A stretch of DNA of 64,000 bases from positions 806,001-870,000 of the forward strand of contig QANY01008725.1 in assembly GCA_003255025.1 (NCBI GenBank). Direction: 5' to 3'. The position numbers were made by a program, and so were the translations under genes. Positions 1-10,347 of this stretch are shown here, piece by piece. A model generated the notes under the pieces. The model did no database searches. It saw only the letters and a program-made list of their open reading frames with translations, and was not told where the DNA came from. The DNA comes from Datisca glomerata. Its lineage: Eukaryota; Streptophyta; Magnoliopsida; Cucurbitales; Datiscaceae. Numbering within the stretch: position 1 is the stretch's first letter; the number at the start of each line of letters is the position of its first letter.

Positions 1-644
1 TCTTCTATCCTTTTGTATTTTTCTTCTTTCTGGTTTCTTCTTATCACTACAAAAGGTTGGTTAATATTGATTGTTGATTTCCTGGGAGTTCCACTCAAAT
101 TGTAATTAAGTGAGTGTGTAAAATCTTAGTTGGGTTAGGCTTCTTCAATCTAACATATATAATTTTGTAAACAAATATTATGACTTCCAATTTGAAAATG
201 GATGGGAAAATATTACGTAGAAAAAGCTAAATGTATATAGACGAGTCTTATAATCCATGAGCAAATTAATCACTTAAAGTGTGTATGATATAATGTGTTT
301 GGAGTGATATTGATATAATAATAGTAAACATGTATGCTAATTTAAATAATTTATTTTCTTTAATTATGATATATCTAATTTATTTTCAATGTTAGTATTG
401 TTTAAAAGTTCCTCCTCTAGAATGAATTACTGGACCATATCAATGCACACACTAAAGGACAACAATCAATAAATAAATGCTCCAATTCTTGCTCATCGAA
501 GTCCCCACAAATCGTTTGAACAAATGCCTCAATGAGATCTATAAAGCTTCTGAACCTATTAATAAATATAATGTTTATAGTACCATTTTTATCTCCGATG
601 AAGGCAACACTTGAACGATTAATTAGTGCTAGAGTTGAAGCAAA
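1..644. other. AT-rich intergenic stretch
   Basis: No gene, RNA or clear repeat is seen. Short open frames here have no recognisable domain. The right-hand part, from about 417, may be decayed downstream sequence of the lectin fragment that follows on the minus strand, but no conserved motif could be followed into it. Confidence 0.4.
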
Positions 645-836
645 CACTCATTATATATATTCTACCGTCGCTTACGCATACCATTTTTTAGTATACACGC
701 TAGATTTAACCATGCCGATGCCTACATGATCATACCGAGGATCCCAAGTGTTCCAACAAGTGTCAAATTCTACATCTACATGGAGATGTTTGGCTATTAT
801 TTGAGTAAGAAATGGAGCAACTTTCACAATTTTCAT
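645..836 (-). pseudogene. legume-type (L-type) lectin domain fragment
   Basis: The minus strand from 836 reads a fragment that matches the core of the legume-lectin (Lectin_legB) fold. It contains VEFDTCWNTWDP followed by YDHVGI, and then a TxxW motif (YTKKW). In intact lectins the Glu/Asp of VEFDT and the following Asn/Asp bind the metal ions that hold the sugar site, and the next segment usually reads HVGIDVNS. Here it reads HVGIGMVKS, so the Asp and Asn are lost. The frame stops at 674-672, two residues after the Trp, and again a few codons later. No leader, no complete beta-sandwich and no kinase domain are seen nearby, so it could derive from a soluble lectin or from a lectin receptor kinase. 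The assignment rests on motif recognition over about 30 residues. Confidence 0.6.
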
Positions 837-1143
837 GTTAGCGTTTATCTATCTTTCTGGTGGTAAAATCCTCAGTTTCATATGTGAGTACGGTTTTGTA
901 TTACCATGTACTAATTTTATGCTGAAATCAAATGCATTATTTTATGCTATCATGTACTGATTTGTGTTGTCATGTATCAATTTTGTGTGAGAAATTAAAA
1001 TCAGTACATGAATGTCAATTTGAGAAATCCAACATATCGCACCACCTAATTTTGATATTGGAGTTGTTTCTTGTTCAAAAACGAACGTGAGACATAAAGA
1101 CATGCCAATGTGTGTATAATTGAAAATAAATCACTTCATGTTC
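837..1143. other. intergenic stretch
   Basis: No gene is recognised. It may hold decayed lectin coding sequence just upstream of the fragment at 645-836, but no conserved residues could be followed. Confidence 0.35.
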
Positions 1144-1148
1144 TAAAC
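1144..1148. repeat. target-site duplication of Copia-1 (left copy)
   Basis: TAAAC lies directly before the left LTR and is repeated exactly at 7928-7932 after the right LTR. A perfect 5-bp duplication is what a retroviral-type integrase leaves and it fixes the outer ends of the element. Confidence 0.85.
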
Positions 1149-1562
1149 AGTTAAGATTTACACAATGAGGAAGAAAAACTATTTCAATAAACTTCCTTAG
1201 CAAGAACAATATAGTAGTAGCAATATATAGGCAAGAAGTTAAAACATGATTAAGGAAAAGCTTAAACAGACAAATATGATTGGTTGCAAACCAACAAATG
1301 GAATACGAGAATATGTTTATCTCTCTCTCTCTCCTGGTCATTAGGAAACACATCATTTCCTTACATAAATGAATAATGAATTCAGTTAGTGAGGAGAAAG
1401 AAGGTTGAGCTGAGGTGTAAAGAGAGAGGACACGCAAGCAAGAGGCCAGTTAAGCAAAAGTGATATGTAAAGCCAAAAGCATGCTGGACATGCATGAAGC
1501 AACAAGAAACAGGATGAGGACTCTCTCTTCTCCTTCTTCTTCAGGTACCTATAATCTCAACA
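1149..1562 (-). repeat. Copia-1 3' LTR
   Basis: 414-bp direct repeat of 7691-7927. It keeps about 175 bp (roughly 1350-1522) that the 5' LTR has lost, so this copy is closer to the full-length LTR. A CT-rich tract near 1319-1334 lies inside it. Confidence 0.9.
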
Positions 1563-1570
1563 CCCCCCTC
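1563..1570 (-). promoter_or_regulatory. Copia-1 polypurine tract
   Basis: On the minus strand GAGGGGGG directly precedes the 3' LTR start TGTTGAG. This is the usual plus-strand priming site of LTR elements. Confidence 0.75.
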
Positions 1571-3369
1571 AAACTCATGGGGGTAGAACTCACATGAATT
1601 TTGGACTTGAGGTAGTGGAAGTGATGTCCTAATACAGATTTGGTGAAAAGATCAGCTACCTGATCTTTAGAAGGAATGTACCTGACTTCTGGGGCCTTAG
1701 ACAGAACCTTGTCTCTAACCAAATGGATATCAATCTCTATGTGGTTAGTCATAGTATGAGAGATAAAATTCGAGCCTATAGAGAATGTTCCTTCATTTTG
1801 ACACCCGATTATAGGCTTAGGGATGGAACCAAGATGGAGTTTAGTGAGAATTGATTTAATCTTAGCCAATTCTAAAGTTGTATGAGCTAAAGATCTATAT
1901 TCACTCTCTATACTCGAGCTTGCAACTACATATTTCTTCTTTAAGGACCAAGACACTATGTTGGAGCCAAGAAACATAGCATAACCATAGGTAGATCTCC
2001 TGTCATCAGGGCAACTTGCCCAATATGCATCAGTGAAAGCTTGAAGCTATAGATTGGCTGGAGTAAGCTCTGTTCCTTCATTTTTGGTACATTTCAAATA
2101 TCTCAGTAATCTTTTGCATGCTTGTTAGTGAATAGAGGTAGGATGATGAAGATTCTAGCTCAGTTTATTCACCATGAAGGCAATATCAGGCCTGGTGATG
2201 GTAAGGTATTGTAGAGCTCCAATCATGCTTCTGTATCGGGATTTATCAATAAGGGGTTCACCTGCATTTTTGGACAGCTTGCATGAGAAGGTTGCAGGGG
2301 TAGGACAAGGCTTTGCACTAAACATGTGGATTTATGCAACAAATCTGCAATATATTAAGATTGACCAAGATGTAACCCCTCAGCAGTATAGGTTACTTCA
2401 ACCCTCAAAAAATGATGAAGAGTGCTCATCTTTCAAAGCAAAGTTAAAATGCAATCCTTTATCAGTTGAAGAATGTAAGGAGTGTCACTACCAGTGATAA
2501 TTATATCATCAACATATAACAAAAGGAAAATAGTTCTAGTAGATTGATGCAAGATAAATAGAGAGGTGTCTGAAATAGAAACCTTGAAAGCTTTTTGAGT
2601 GAGAGTGAGTTTTAACTTATCATATCATGCCCTTGGGGTATGTTTGAGCCCATAAAGGGCCTTGTGAAGCTTGTAAAAATGCTGAGGAAGTTTGGGATTA
2701 TAGAAGCCCTCAGGTTGAGACATAAAAATAGTTTCTTATATGGTCCCATTGAGAAAAGCATTGTTCACATCAATTTGTCTAAGAGGCCATTTCATGGTCA
2801 TAGCCAAGGTGAGAATGGTTCTAATTGTAACAGGTTTGACTATAGGAGAGAAGGTTTTAGAAAAGTCAAGGCCAGGGGTTTGATGAAACCCTTTGGCCAT
2901 AAGTTTAGCTTTGAACCCGTAAGGGTGACCATTTGTCCTTAGTTTAAGTTTGAATAGCCACTTATTATCAATTACATTCATATTCTCTCTATAGGGAAGT
3001 ATGGATCAAGTTTGATTTTTGAGGAGATTATGGTATTCATCTAGCATTGCCGGCCTCCAATTAGGATGGTTAAGGCTTCAGTGACCGTGGAGAGCTCTTT
3101 TGGTGAAGAGGTAGAGGTGACAAGTGCCTTTGGTTTGAAAATTTCAGCATTGGACCTTGTGAACATGGGATGGGTATTAATATGGGTTGTATCAGGTGGA
3201 GGCAGTGGTAATATGGGGGGATAGTTGATGAGGGAGGAGAATTAAGTGATTTAGTTGGGGTATCTACGTGTTAGTATCATTGTGAGCTGAGTGCCCCTGA
3301 GCAAGGTGAGCAGGAGCATGACATGTTGCAATTGGTATAGGCTAGGTAGGAGTGGGTGAGATAGGTGAG
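1571..3369 (-). pseudogene. Copia-1 reverse transcriptase and RNase H region
   Basis: The minus strand encodes, in order, an integrase-RT linker, reverse transcriptase and RNase H of Copia pol. Visible landmarks are DNKWLFKLK and the RT segment QIDVNNAFLNG (within 2736-2981), and the catalytic YVDD box as FLLLYVDDIIITGS near 2490-2530, which is intact. RNase H follows with [23 protein letters not shown] and VADLFTKSV (1549-1977). The frame is split into several pieces by stops and frameshifts between 2000 and 3300, so no full polyprotein can be made. The 5' side ends at the nested insertion at 3370. Confidence 0.88.
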
Positions 3370-3374
3370 TTAAG
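3370..3374. repeat. target-site duplication of nested insertion (left copy)
   Basis: TTAAG here is repeated at 5294-5298. Removing 3375-5293 plus one copy rejoins the Copia-1 reading frame across the site. Confidence 0.75.
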
Positions 3375-5293
3375 TATTGGATCGGTGGTTTTAAAATTAA
3401 AGAAAAATAAGTTTGAACCACGAACGGTTTGTGGGCGGAATATCAAATTTTTTTCTAAAAATTATTTAATCGAATTGAATAATTAAAAACCAAAATAACA
3501 ATTGATCATGCATATCAGATATTGAAACGAATAGAAAAAGGTTGAAATGATTTTCACCTTTGCGATATATCTGAGAATTTATGAACTACCGGAATTTCTT
3601 CGAGCGTTCTTCGTGTTCTTCAAGCTTCGTGATCCAAATCACATACTTGAACTCCAAGAACGATTTATACATTTCATCCACCAACAACGACCCATTAATT
3701 TCTTAAATATATCTCACGAGAATTTTGTGTAGGAATTTAAGGGTGGGCTCTCAAAACGATTGAAAGAAAAAATTGAATATTTTCCCTTCAATACTGTATT
3801 TCTGCGGCAATCACTAAGGAGGGGAGAAAAATTTGTTTCTCTGTATGATCACACATTTGATGAAGTGATTTTTTTACAATCAAATTGTTACTAGATATTT
3901 ATAAAATATAATTTTTGGTATTTACAAATACACACATATATTTTAAATTTTTGAAATTCACCCCCATATATTCAAATTGCCGAAAATCAGTATATCTCCA
4001 TAGTATTTAAGTTGTATCAAAATTTATCTATTCAATTGATAAATATAATCTATCATTATCAATTAATTAATTAATTAATTTTTATTTACTAATTAAAAAA
4101 TAATAAATCAATTAATTTTAATATAATTAATCACACTTAACCAATTAAGTGACATCACTCATCACATATAGGTATAGGAAATATGACTTGGCACCAAAAC
4201 ATATATTTGGTCCAATTTGGTTCGTTTTTCTGTTCCTTTTCTCATAAGCTATTTTTGAGACCTAATAGACCCACATGAACAAAGCTATAGGATTTAAATA
4301 CCTGACAAATTTATCTCTATAAATTCCTGACCTATTTAATCCTAGCATCGTACGACTCAACTATAGGTTCGAAGCCGAATCAACTCTCGATTCTTGCGCG
4401 CTACATTTTCTGTTGGTGTAAATAAACTCTATTTATTTTCATGGTCCACAGAATATTTTAACATATTACTCATCATGAATATCAGTAACAAGAGTGGGGA
4501 TGTAAAATTACCATTTTACCCCTCTTGTTATTATTTTCTTAACTCCTTTATTGATTGTGAATAAGAAAAACATAATGAACTGTCTCGTACAATTCACAAG
4601 TCTTAATCAATGACTTAATTTATTGAATATCAGCCCAGTTTATTTTTTCACACACCCATCAATAAAGCATAAGGTGGTATTGTTGCTTTCGCAATCCAAC
4701 CACAAATTTTCATATATGTGAATCACGTAACTCCAACATAGTTGAATTACGATTCTAACAGTTGAGATATTGTCCACCAATTCGAACTCATCCATTTGAC
4801 ATATCAAAGATCACAAGTAACTAAGTCAAGCTACGTATTCACCTTAAGATTAATGTAATTACAAAAATACCCTTAACGTGTAACAATTAGATTTAGAGCT
4901 AGGTAAACGGTTTTTGCTCTAAACTAATTTGTTACCGGTCAATTCAACATGTTCCATAACACGTCTAGATTAACCGTTTGAGTCTCTACTCTCATGTCCC
5001 AAGACTGGCATCCATTGGTTCAACCTAACAGTCGTAATCGAATTCGATTGCTTAGTCGATCCTAAGATTGCGAATAATGTTCTAAACTATTTCAGAAGAG
5101 TTTGTCTGAAAGACTCCTCTATCTTTACTCTTCTTATGTTGATTATTTCCAAGACTTGAGTAAATTATAAACACACTTTAACTAAAGAAAAACTTTTATT
5201 TATTCATTAAATTCAATAATATAAAATGTTTGAGAAATAAATAAATAGTCATAAATAGTCATTACACTCTACTTTATGGACATAATTCTAACA
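3375..5293 (-). mobile_element. nested LTR-type insertion, probable solo LTR
   Basis: This 1,919-bp block is unrelated to Copia coding sequence and splits it between integrase and RT. Read on the minus strand it starts TGTTAGAATT, a typical plant LTR start, and ends CCGATCCAATA. The ends form a short imperfect inverted repeat, with the terminal CA altered to TA. TTAAG flanks both sides. No gag or pol motif and no internal LTR boundary were found, so a solo LTR left by recombination is the simplest reading. A LARD-like non-autonomous element is the alternative. Confidence 0.7.
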
Positions 5294-5298
5294 TTAAG

Positions 5299-6829
5299 AT
5301 GTTGTCAACTTGGCATGAAGTTATGTTTAAAAGGGAAAGAAGTCTCATCAAAAGCAACATTAATGGTAGTACAGATTTTGCTAGAGGGGTCAAGACAAAG
5401 GTATCCCTTGTGACAAGGAGAATAGCCAATGAAAACACACTAAACTAATCTAAAATCGAGTTTATGTCTGTGAAATGTCTTGAAATGGGGAAAGCAAGAA
5501 CGACCAAAAACTTTGAGAAATAGGTAGTCCGATTGGTGACCAAATAGTTTTTGGAAGGGTAAGTTGTGAGATAAGATAGGAGTTGGGATCCTATTAATGA
5601 GATAGGTAGCAGTTAGGCAAACCACCAGTAATTTAGTGGCATTGAGGATTGTGACAACAGGGTCAAACCTGTTTCAACAAGATGCTTGTGCTTCCTCCTG
5701 CCACACCATTTTGATGGTGAGTATGAGGACAACGGTGTCTGAAATGTATCCCACAATCCTGTGAAAAGGCAAATGAAAGACCTACACTCCCAACCCAGTC
5801 AGATTGGACTATTTTAATGGTGTGGCCAAGTTGGTTCTCAACAAATATTTTGAAGAATTTGAAAGTTGAGAGTGCATCAAATTTTAGTTTTAGAGGATAG
5901 ACCCAGGTAAATCTTGTAAAGTCATCAATGAAAAGGATATAATACTTCTAACCATGACAAGGGATTGGAGTTGAACCCCAAAGGTCATTGTGCACAAGTT
6001 CTAGAAGTTTAGTTATTTTAGTGACAGATGCAGAATGAGTTAGTCTATGACTCTTACCATCTTGATAGGCATGACAAAGGCTAAGATTTTTGCAAGTTGG
6101 TGTAATGTTTAGTTTGTTCATAAGAAGTTCAATAATTTTTAGTGTTGGATGGCCAAGTTTCTGATGCCATAGTGAAATTGTATATTTACTATTGTTACTG
6201 TTAGTAAAGGCAACAAAAGGAGGTAAAGAAGAAGAGTGATTAAGAGGAACAGCATCGCATTCATTAACTCTGATTTTTACATTCTCAGGACCAATAAATG
6301 GTCTAGATGAAAATTGAGAATAAGTACAATACAAAGTCTTCTTGGAATGTAAAGTAGGCTTAGAGACACCAGAAACAACAAAAAAGGTAGGGTTAAGGTC
6401 ATTGTGCAAAAGAAGCTGGCATTTCATAGTTGAAGCTCTTTCCTTGTCAGGAGCAAAGAGCTCATAGAAGCCATCTCTAAGCTTCCCTTTCAGTAAGGTA
6501 GTCCATGTGTGTAGGTCATTCACAAGACAGAAATGTGAGTAAGATTCCACTGAAACGGGATTATCTTAGGTTAATTCAGCAACACTGATAAGCTTTTTAG
6601 CTATTTTAGGTACTTTGAGGACATATTTCATGTTCAAAGGATATAAGCAAGTAGGCAAATCACTTAAACCAGTATGTGTAATTTGTAATTGCTTACCATT
6701 CCCTACTGTCACTGAATCACTCCATTGATGGTCTATGTTAATGGCCAGTTTTTTGAGATCATTGGTCACATGATGTGAAGCTACACTGTCAGCAAACCAG
6801 GGAGCTTCTGAACCAATCTCAGATCTTAC
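5299..6829 (-). pseudogene. Copia-1 protease, GAG-pre-integrase and integrase region
   Basis: At about 6770-6800 the minus strand reads WFADSVASHHVTND, the Copia aspartic-protease site. The usual DSG is DSV, so the catalytic loop Gly is lost. The GAG-pre-integrase zinc domain follows with WHQKLGHPTLK and a CHAYQDGKSHR segment (5948-6550), in which the second Cys of the CxxC is replaced by Tyr. Integrase core signatures are HNDLWG, then HHQNGVAGG near 5700 (normally HQQNGVAER), then YLINRIPTPIL and FGRSCFPHF at 5440-5625. Several frames are needed to read these, so it is non-functional. Confidence 0.85.
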
Positions 6830-7678
6830 ACTAAAGGCTTGTGGGTTGTAACCTCCTCCATAGTTGTAGTTTGGAGCTTGCTGGGAATAGGAGTGGATGT
6901 TTTGTCCAAAATTGTGTTGGCCTGTGGACCTTGTTGTTAAAATTTTTTGCCAAACCTGTACCAGCAGGTTACAGCACCATGGCCTTGTTTGTTACATACT
7001 TGACATACAAGTCTATTGTTGTATCTACCCCTTCTATCTCCCCCCCTAAAAGGGGTTTGGTTTCTGTCACCAAAACTCCTGTTGGAGTTGTTCCATTGTT
7101 AGGAGTGATTTTGATAGTATTTTTTGTTAAAAAAGGTGTTTTTAGTGAGATGTGCATAGGCTTCTTTCTCATTGTTTTGTTTTTACATTCTAGTCTCATG
7201 AATCATAAGCATGGACAAAACTTTTTCAATTGAGAGATTATCAGGTCTGAAGGTGATGTTGACCACAACTTGGTCGAATTCAGGGCCTAAGCCATCTAAT
7301 ATGTGGAGAATCAGATCTTGTTCACTTATTGGGTCACCTGCAGCCAAGAAACTATCACTTATATTTCGCATTATATCAAAGTAGTCTGTAGTACTCTTAT
7401 CTTCTTTTAGGAGTGTTATGAATGAATGTTTGAGCTCAAGTAATTTGGCTCTAAACCTGGTAGTAAAGGTACTCTCTAATCCTTTCTAGAGGGCACTTAA
7501 TGTCTTATATTGAAGAACTACTCCCAGGATATTATCACACATGGTTGAAGGTAGCCAGTTAAGGAGAAGTTGGTCTTGTCTTAGCCATAGAACATAGTCT
7601 GGATTGGTGGAGCCATTTAAGAGATGTTCAGGTTTGGAGGATGAGTTGATAACAAAGAAACAGAGTTCTCCATTGATT
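6830..7678 (-). pseudogene. Copia-1 gag region
   Basis: The minus strand encodes a Copia gag (UBN2 family) remnant. Recognisable parts are ISEQDLILHILDGLGPEFD (7183-7371) and, near 6965-7020, a CCHC zinc knuckle CQVCNKQGHGAVTC (CX2CX4HX4C) that would bind genomic RNA. Stops and frame changes interrupt it. The upstream part close to 7680 still reads like the gag N-terminal domain. Confidence 0.82.
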
Positions 7679-7690
7679 GCTCTGATACCA
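7679..7690 (-). promoter_or_regulatory. Copia-1 primer-binding site (tRNA-iMet)
   Basis: The minus strand reads TGGTATCAGAGC, complementary to the 3' end of plant initiator tRNA-Met, and sits directly against the 5' LTR end. Confidence 0.9.
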
Positions 7691-7927
7691 AGTTAAGATT
7701 TACACAACGAGGAAGACAAACTATTTTAATAAACTTCCTTAATAAGAATACAGTAGTAGCAATATATAGGCAAGAAGCTACAAACATAATTAAGGAAAAT
7801 TTAGACAAACAAATACGATTGGTTGCAAACTAACCATGGAACACGAGCATATCTCTCTCTCCTGGTCGTTAGGAAACACAATCATTTCCCTCTTCTCCTT
7901 CTTCTTCAAGTGCCTGTAATCTCAACA
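7691..7927 (-). repeat. Copia-1 5' LTR, internally deleted
   Basis: 237-bp copy of the 414-bp LTR at 1149-1562. The two ends match but about 175 bp in the middle are missing, probably including promoter sequence. Confidence 0.9.
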
Positions 7928-7932
7928 TAAAC
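7928..7932. repeat. target-site duplication of Copia-1 (right copy)
   Basis: TAAAC, identical to 1144-1148. Confidence 0.85.
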
Positions 7933-8106
7933 AGACATAAGTCACTTTGTTTAGTCGTTCAATTGAAAACAAATGATCAAGATCAGCCAAATATAAAAAA
8001 AAGTTCAAAAACTATTTTTTTTCTCTAACCAATCTAAAATACAAAAAAAAAATATGGACTAAAAGCAACAACTTAGATCTAAAATAACTTTATATCCTTA
8101 CAAAAA

Positions 8107-8150
8107 CTAGTCAACAGTCAACACTATATCATAAAAAATAATCATAAGGT
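8107..8150 (+). repeat. direct repeat flanking the foldback element (left)
   Basis: A 44-bp sequence containing GTCAACACTATATCATAAAA is repeated imperfectly at 9749-9792 in the same orientation, just outside the other end of the foldback element. Confidence 0.6.
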
Positions 8151-8158
8151 CACACTCC

Positions 8159-9725
8159 AATGCTGGGGTTTTTCCCCGGCATTGATGCCAGAAAAAAATT
8201 TTGTTCACCAAATACGTACTAAGGTTCATCAAATATGTATTAAAAATTCGCCAAATATGTACTGAGTTTCATCAAATACGTACAAATTAATAAATCTTGG
8301 AGGGGTTCACTAAATACGTACTGGTGTTCACCAAATATATACAGGGGTTCACTAAATACGTAATGGGGTTCATCAAATACGTAGTTGGGTTCACTAAATA
8401 TGTATAAATTAATAATTCTTAGAGGGGTTCACCAAATATATAGTGGGGCTTACCAAATAAGTATAAATTAATAATTTTTGGAGGGGTTCATCAAATATGT
8501 ACTGATGTTCACCATATACGTAGTGAGGTTAACCAAATACATAATGGGGTTCACCAAATATGTATAAATTAATAATTCTTAGAAGAGTTCACCAAATATG
8601 TACTGGGTTCACCAATTACGTACTAGGGATCATCAAATACGTATAAAATCATTGTTGGTGAACCCCTCTAAAAATTAATAATTTTGTACATATTTGGGAA
8701 CATCACTACGTATTTGGTGAATCCGAGTAATATTTGGTGAAACCCTTCAAGAATTATTAATTTGTATGTATTTAGTGAACCTCATTACGTATTTGGTAAA
8801 CCCCACTACCTATTTCTTGAAATTTACTGTGTATTTGGTGAACCTCTCAAAAAATGATTTTTAATTTTTGGTGAACCCCTCAAGATTTCCTTTGTACCCC
8901 ACAATGAATTTGTTATTTTATATTAATATATTTTTGTAATTTTTGGTGAACACCACCAAAATCTATCATTTCAAACACTATTATATCTTACATTTATCAA
9001 TTCATATGTCACACATTAATATGTATGTCACACGATCATATATGGATTATTTAAATTTATGAAATATGTTGTTATACTTTTGTAACAAGTATTAAAAGAG
9101 AGGGATTTTCACCATGTATAATTATAGGTCATGATTTAGTCGGTAAATCATATTTATCAATTTGACGAACATGTATAACACCCCCAACTTATATTCACCA
9201 AAAATGACTTTATACGTATTTGGTGAACTCAAGTACGCAATAGGTGAGCCCCAATACATATTTGGTGGATCCCTCCAAGAATTATTAATTTATAAGCATA
9301 TGGTGAACTTCATTACGTATTTGATGAACCCCACTACGTATTTGGTGAACCTCAGTATATATTTGGTGAACCCTTATAAAAATTATTAATTTATACATAT
9401 TTAGTTAACTCCATTACGTATTCGCTGAACCCACTAGGTATTTGGTAAATCTCTCCAAGAATTATTAATTTATATGTATTTGGTGAACTTCATTACGTAT
9501 TTGGTGAACCCCACTACGTATTTGGTGAACTCCTCCAAAATTTATTAATTTATACGTATTTAGTGAATCCTAGTAAATATTTGGTGAATCCCTCGAAGAT
9601 TTATTAATTTGTACATATTTGATGAACTCTAATACATATTTGATGAACCATTAATACATTTTTTGTGAATCCTAACATGTATTTAGTCGAAAAAAAATTT
9701 TGTTGGCATCAATGCCTAGGAAAAA
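8159..9725. mobile_element. foldback element built of minisatellite arms
   Basis: The ends are inverted repeats. GGCATTGATGCC followed by an A-rich run and ATTTTGTT is at 8179-8205, and its reverse complement is at 9695-9716. Between them the sequence is almost wholly short repeats of the type TTCACCAAATACGTACTGGG. They read in one orientation from about 8205 to 8655 and in the inverted orientation from about 8690 to 9670. A secondary unit, TAAATTAATAATTCTT plus AGAGGGG, recurs inside both arms. The left end also has a small hairpin at 8159-8183 (AATGCTGGGG / CCCCGGCATT). No transposase is encoded, and the open frames are only repeat translations. It is probably a non-autonomous foldback DNA transposon or an expanded MITE; the superfamily is unknown. 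Confidence 0.7.
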
Positions 9726-9748
9726 TTAATCATATAGTTAAAAATTAA

Positions 9749-9792
9749 GTAGTCAAAGGTCAACACAAGATTATAAAAGATAATCAAGACGA
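9749..9792 (+). repeat. direct repeat flanking the foldback element (right)
   Basis: Imperfect copy of 8107-8150. It is much longer than any normal target duplication, so it may be an older tandem duplication split by the element. Confidence 0.6.
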
Positions 9793-10347
9793 TAGAAGTT
9801 AATTAAAAAATATAATTCTAAATCTTAATTGTTCAACTTTGTGGACCACGTCCACGTTAAGCCATATATATAACGGACGTTAAAATTAGATTAGATCTGA
9901 ACGGATCAGATCTTATTCAACTACTTTTTACATTAATTTTTTAATTTTTTTTCTTATTGAACTATTTAAATTTGATTAATCAGATCAGATTGAACAGATT
10001 GTCTCTTGTTACACAACAATCGTACAGACAATCCATACCAACTATATAGACTTACCAATTCTAAGAGACTGAGAATACTTGAACTCACAACCTCATGTTG
10101 TGGGCTGTGAAAATTTAGCTATCGTACCAACTCATTTACTTGGCTTATTCAATTGTCAACTATGTGATAAAAAAAATGGAAGTAAATTCATGTCTACTTT
10201 TCTTCGAACCTTCTCTTTAATTAAAAAAATCAATGGGAAAAGCGCGTTATGAAGACTGGTCATTGAAGTCAATACAAGCATATTTAGCATTTATTTGTTT
10301 GGTTTCCATGAACTATACTCGATTTCCCTTTCTTCTAGTTTGCAAGA
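9793..10347. promoter_or_regulatory. upstream region of the receptor-like kinase gene
   Basis: AT-rich DNA ahead of the kinase start codon. No other gene is seen, and no convincing TATA box could be fixed. Promoter function is inferred only from position. Confidence 0.3.

Larger units (their letters stand above)
1149..7927 (-). mobile_element. Ty1/Copia LTR retrotransposon (Copia-1), degenerate, with nested insertion
   Basis: This minus-strand element has gag, protease, integrase, RT and RNase H in Copia order. The 5' LTR is at 7691-7927 and the 3' LTR at 1149-1562. It is flanked by perfect TAAAC duplications. A primer-binding site complementary to initiator tRNA-Met (TGGTATCAGAGC on the minus strand) abuts the 5' LTR, and a G-rich polypurine tract abuts the 3' LTR. 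The coding region is broken by many stops and frameshifts, so it is not autonomous. A separate 1.9-kb LTR-like sequence is inserted between the integrase and RT regions. The LTRs start TGTTGAGATT but both end in AACT instead of the usual CA. Confidence 0.93.

Noticed and set aside
9162..9389. 75-codon open frame
   Set aside because: Translation of the foldback minisatellite units.
8159..9725. CRISPR-like array in the short repeats
   Set aside because: Units are contiguous and degenerate without unique spacers, are inverted about a centre, and the DNA is a plant nuclear genome.
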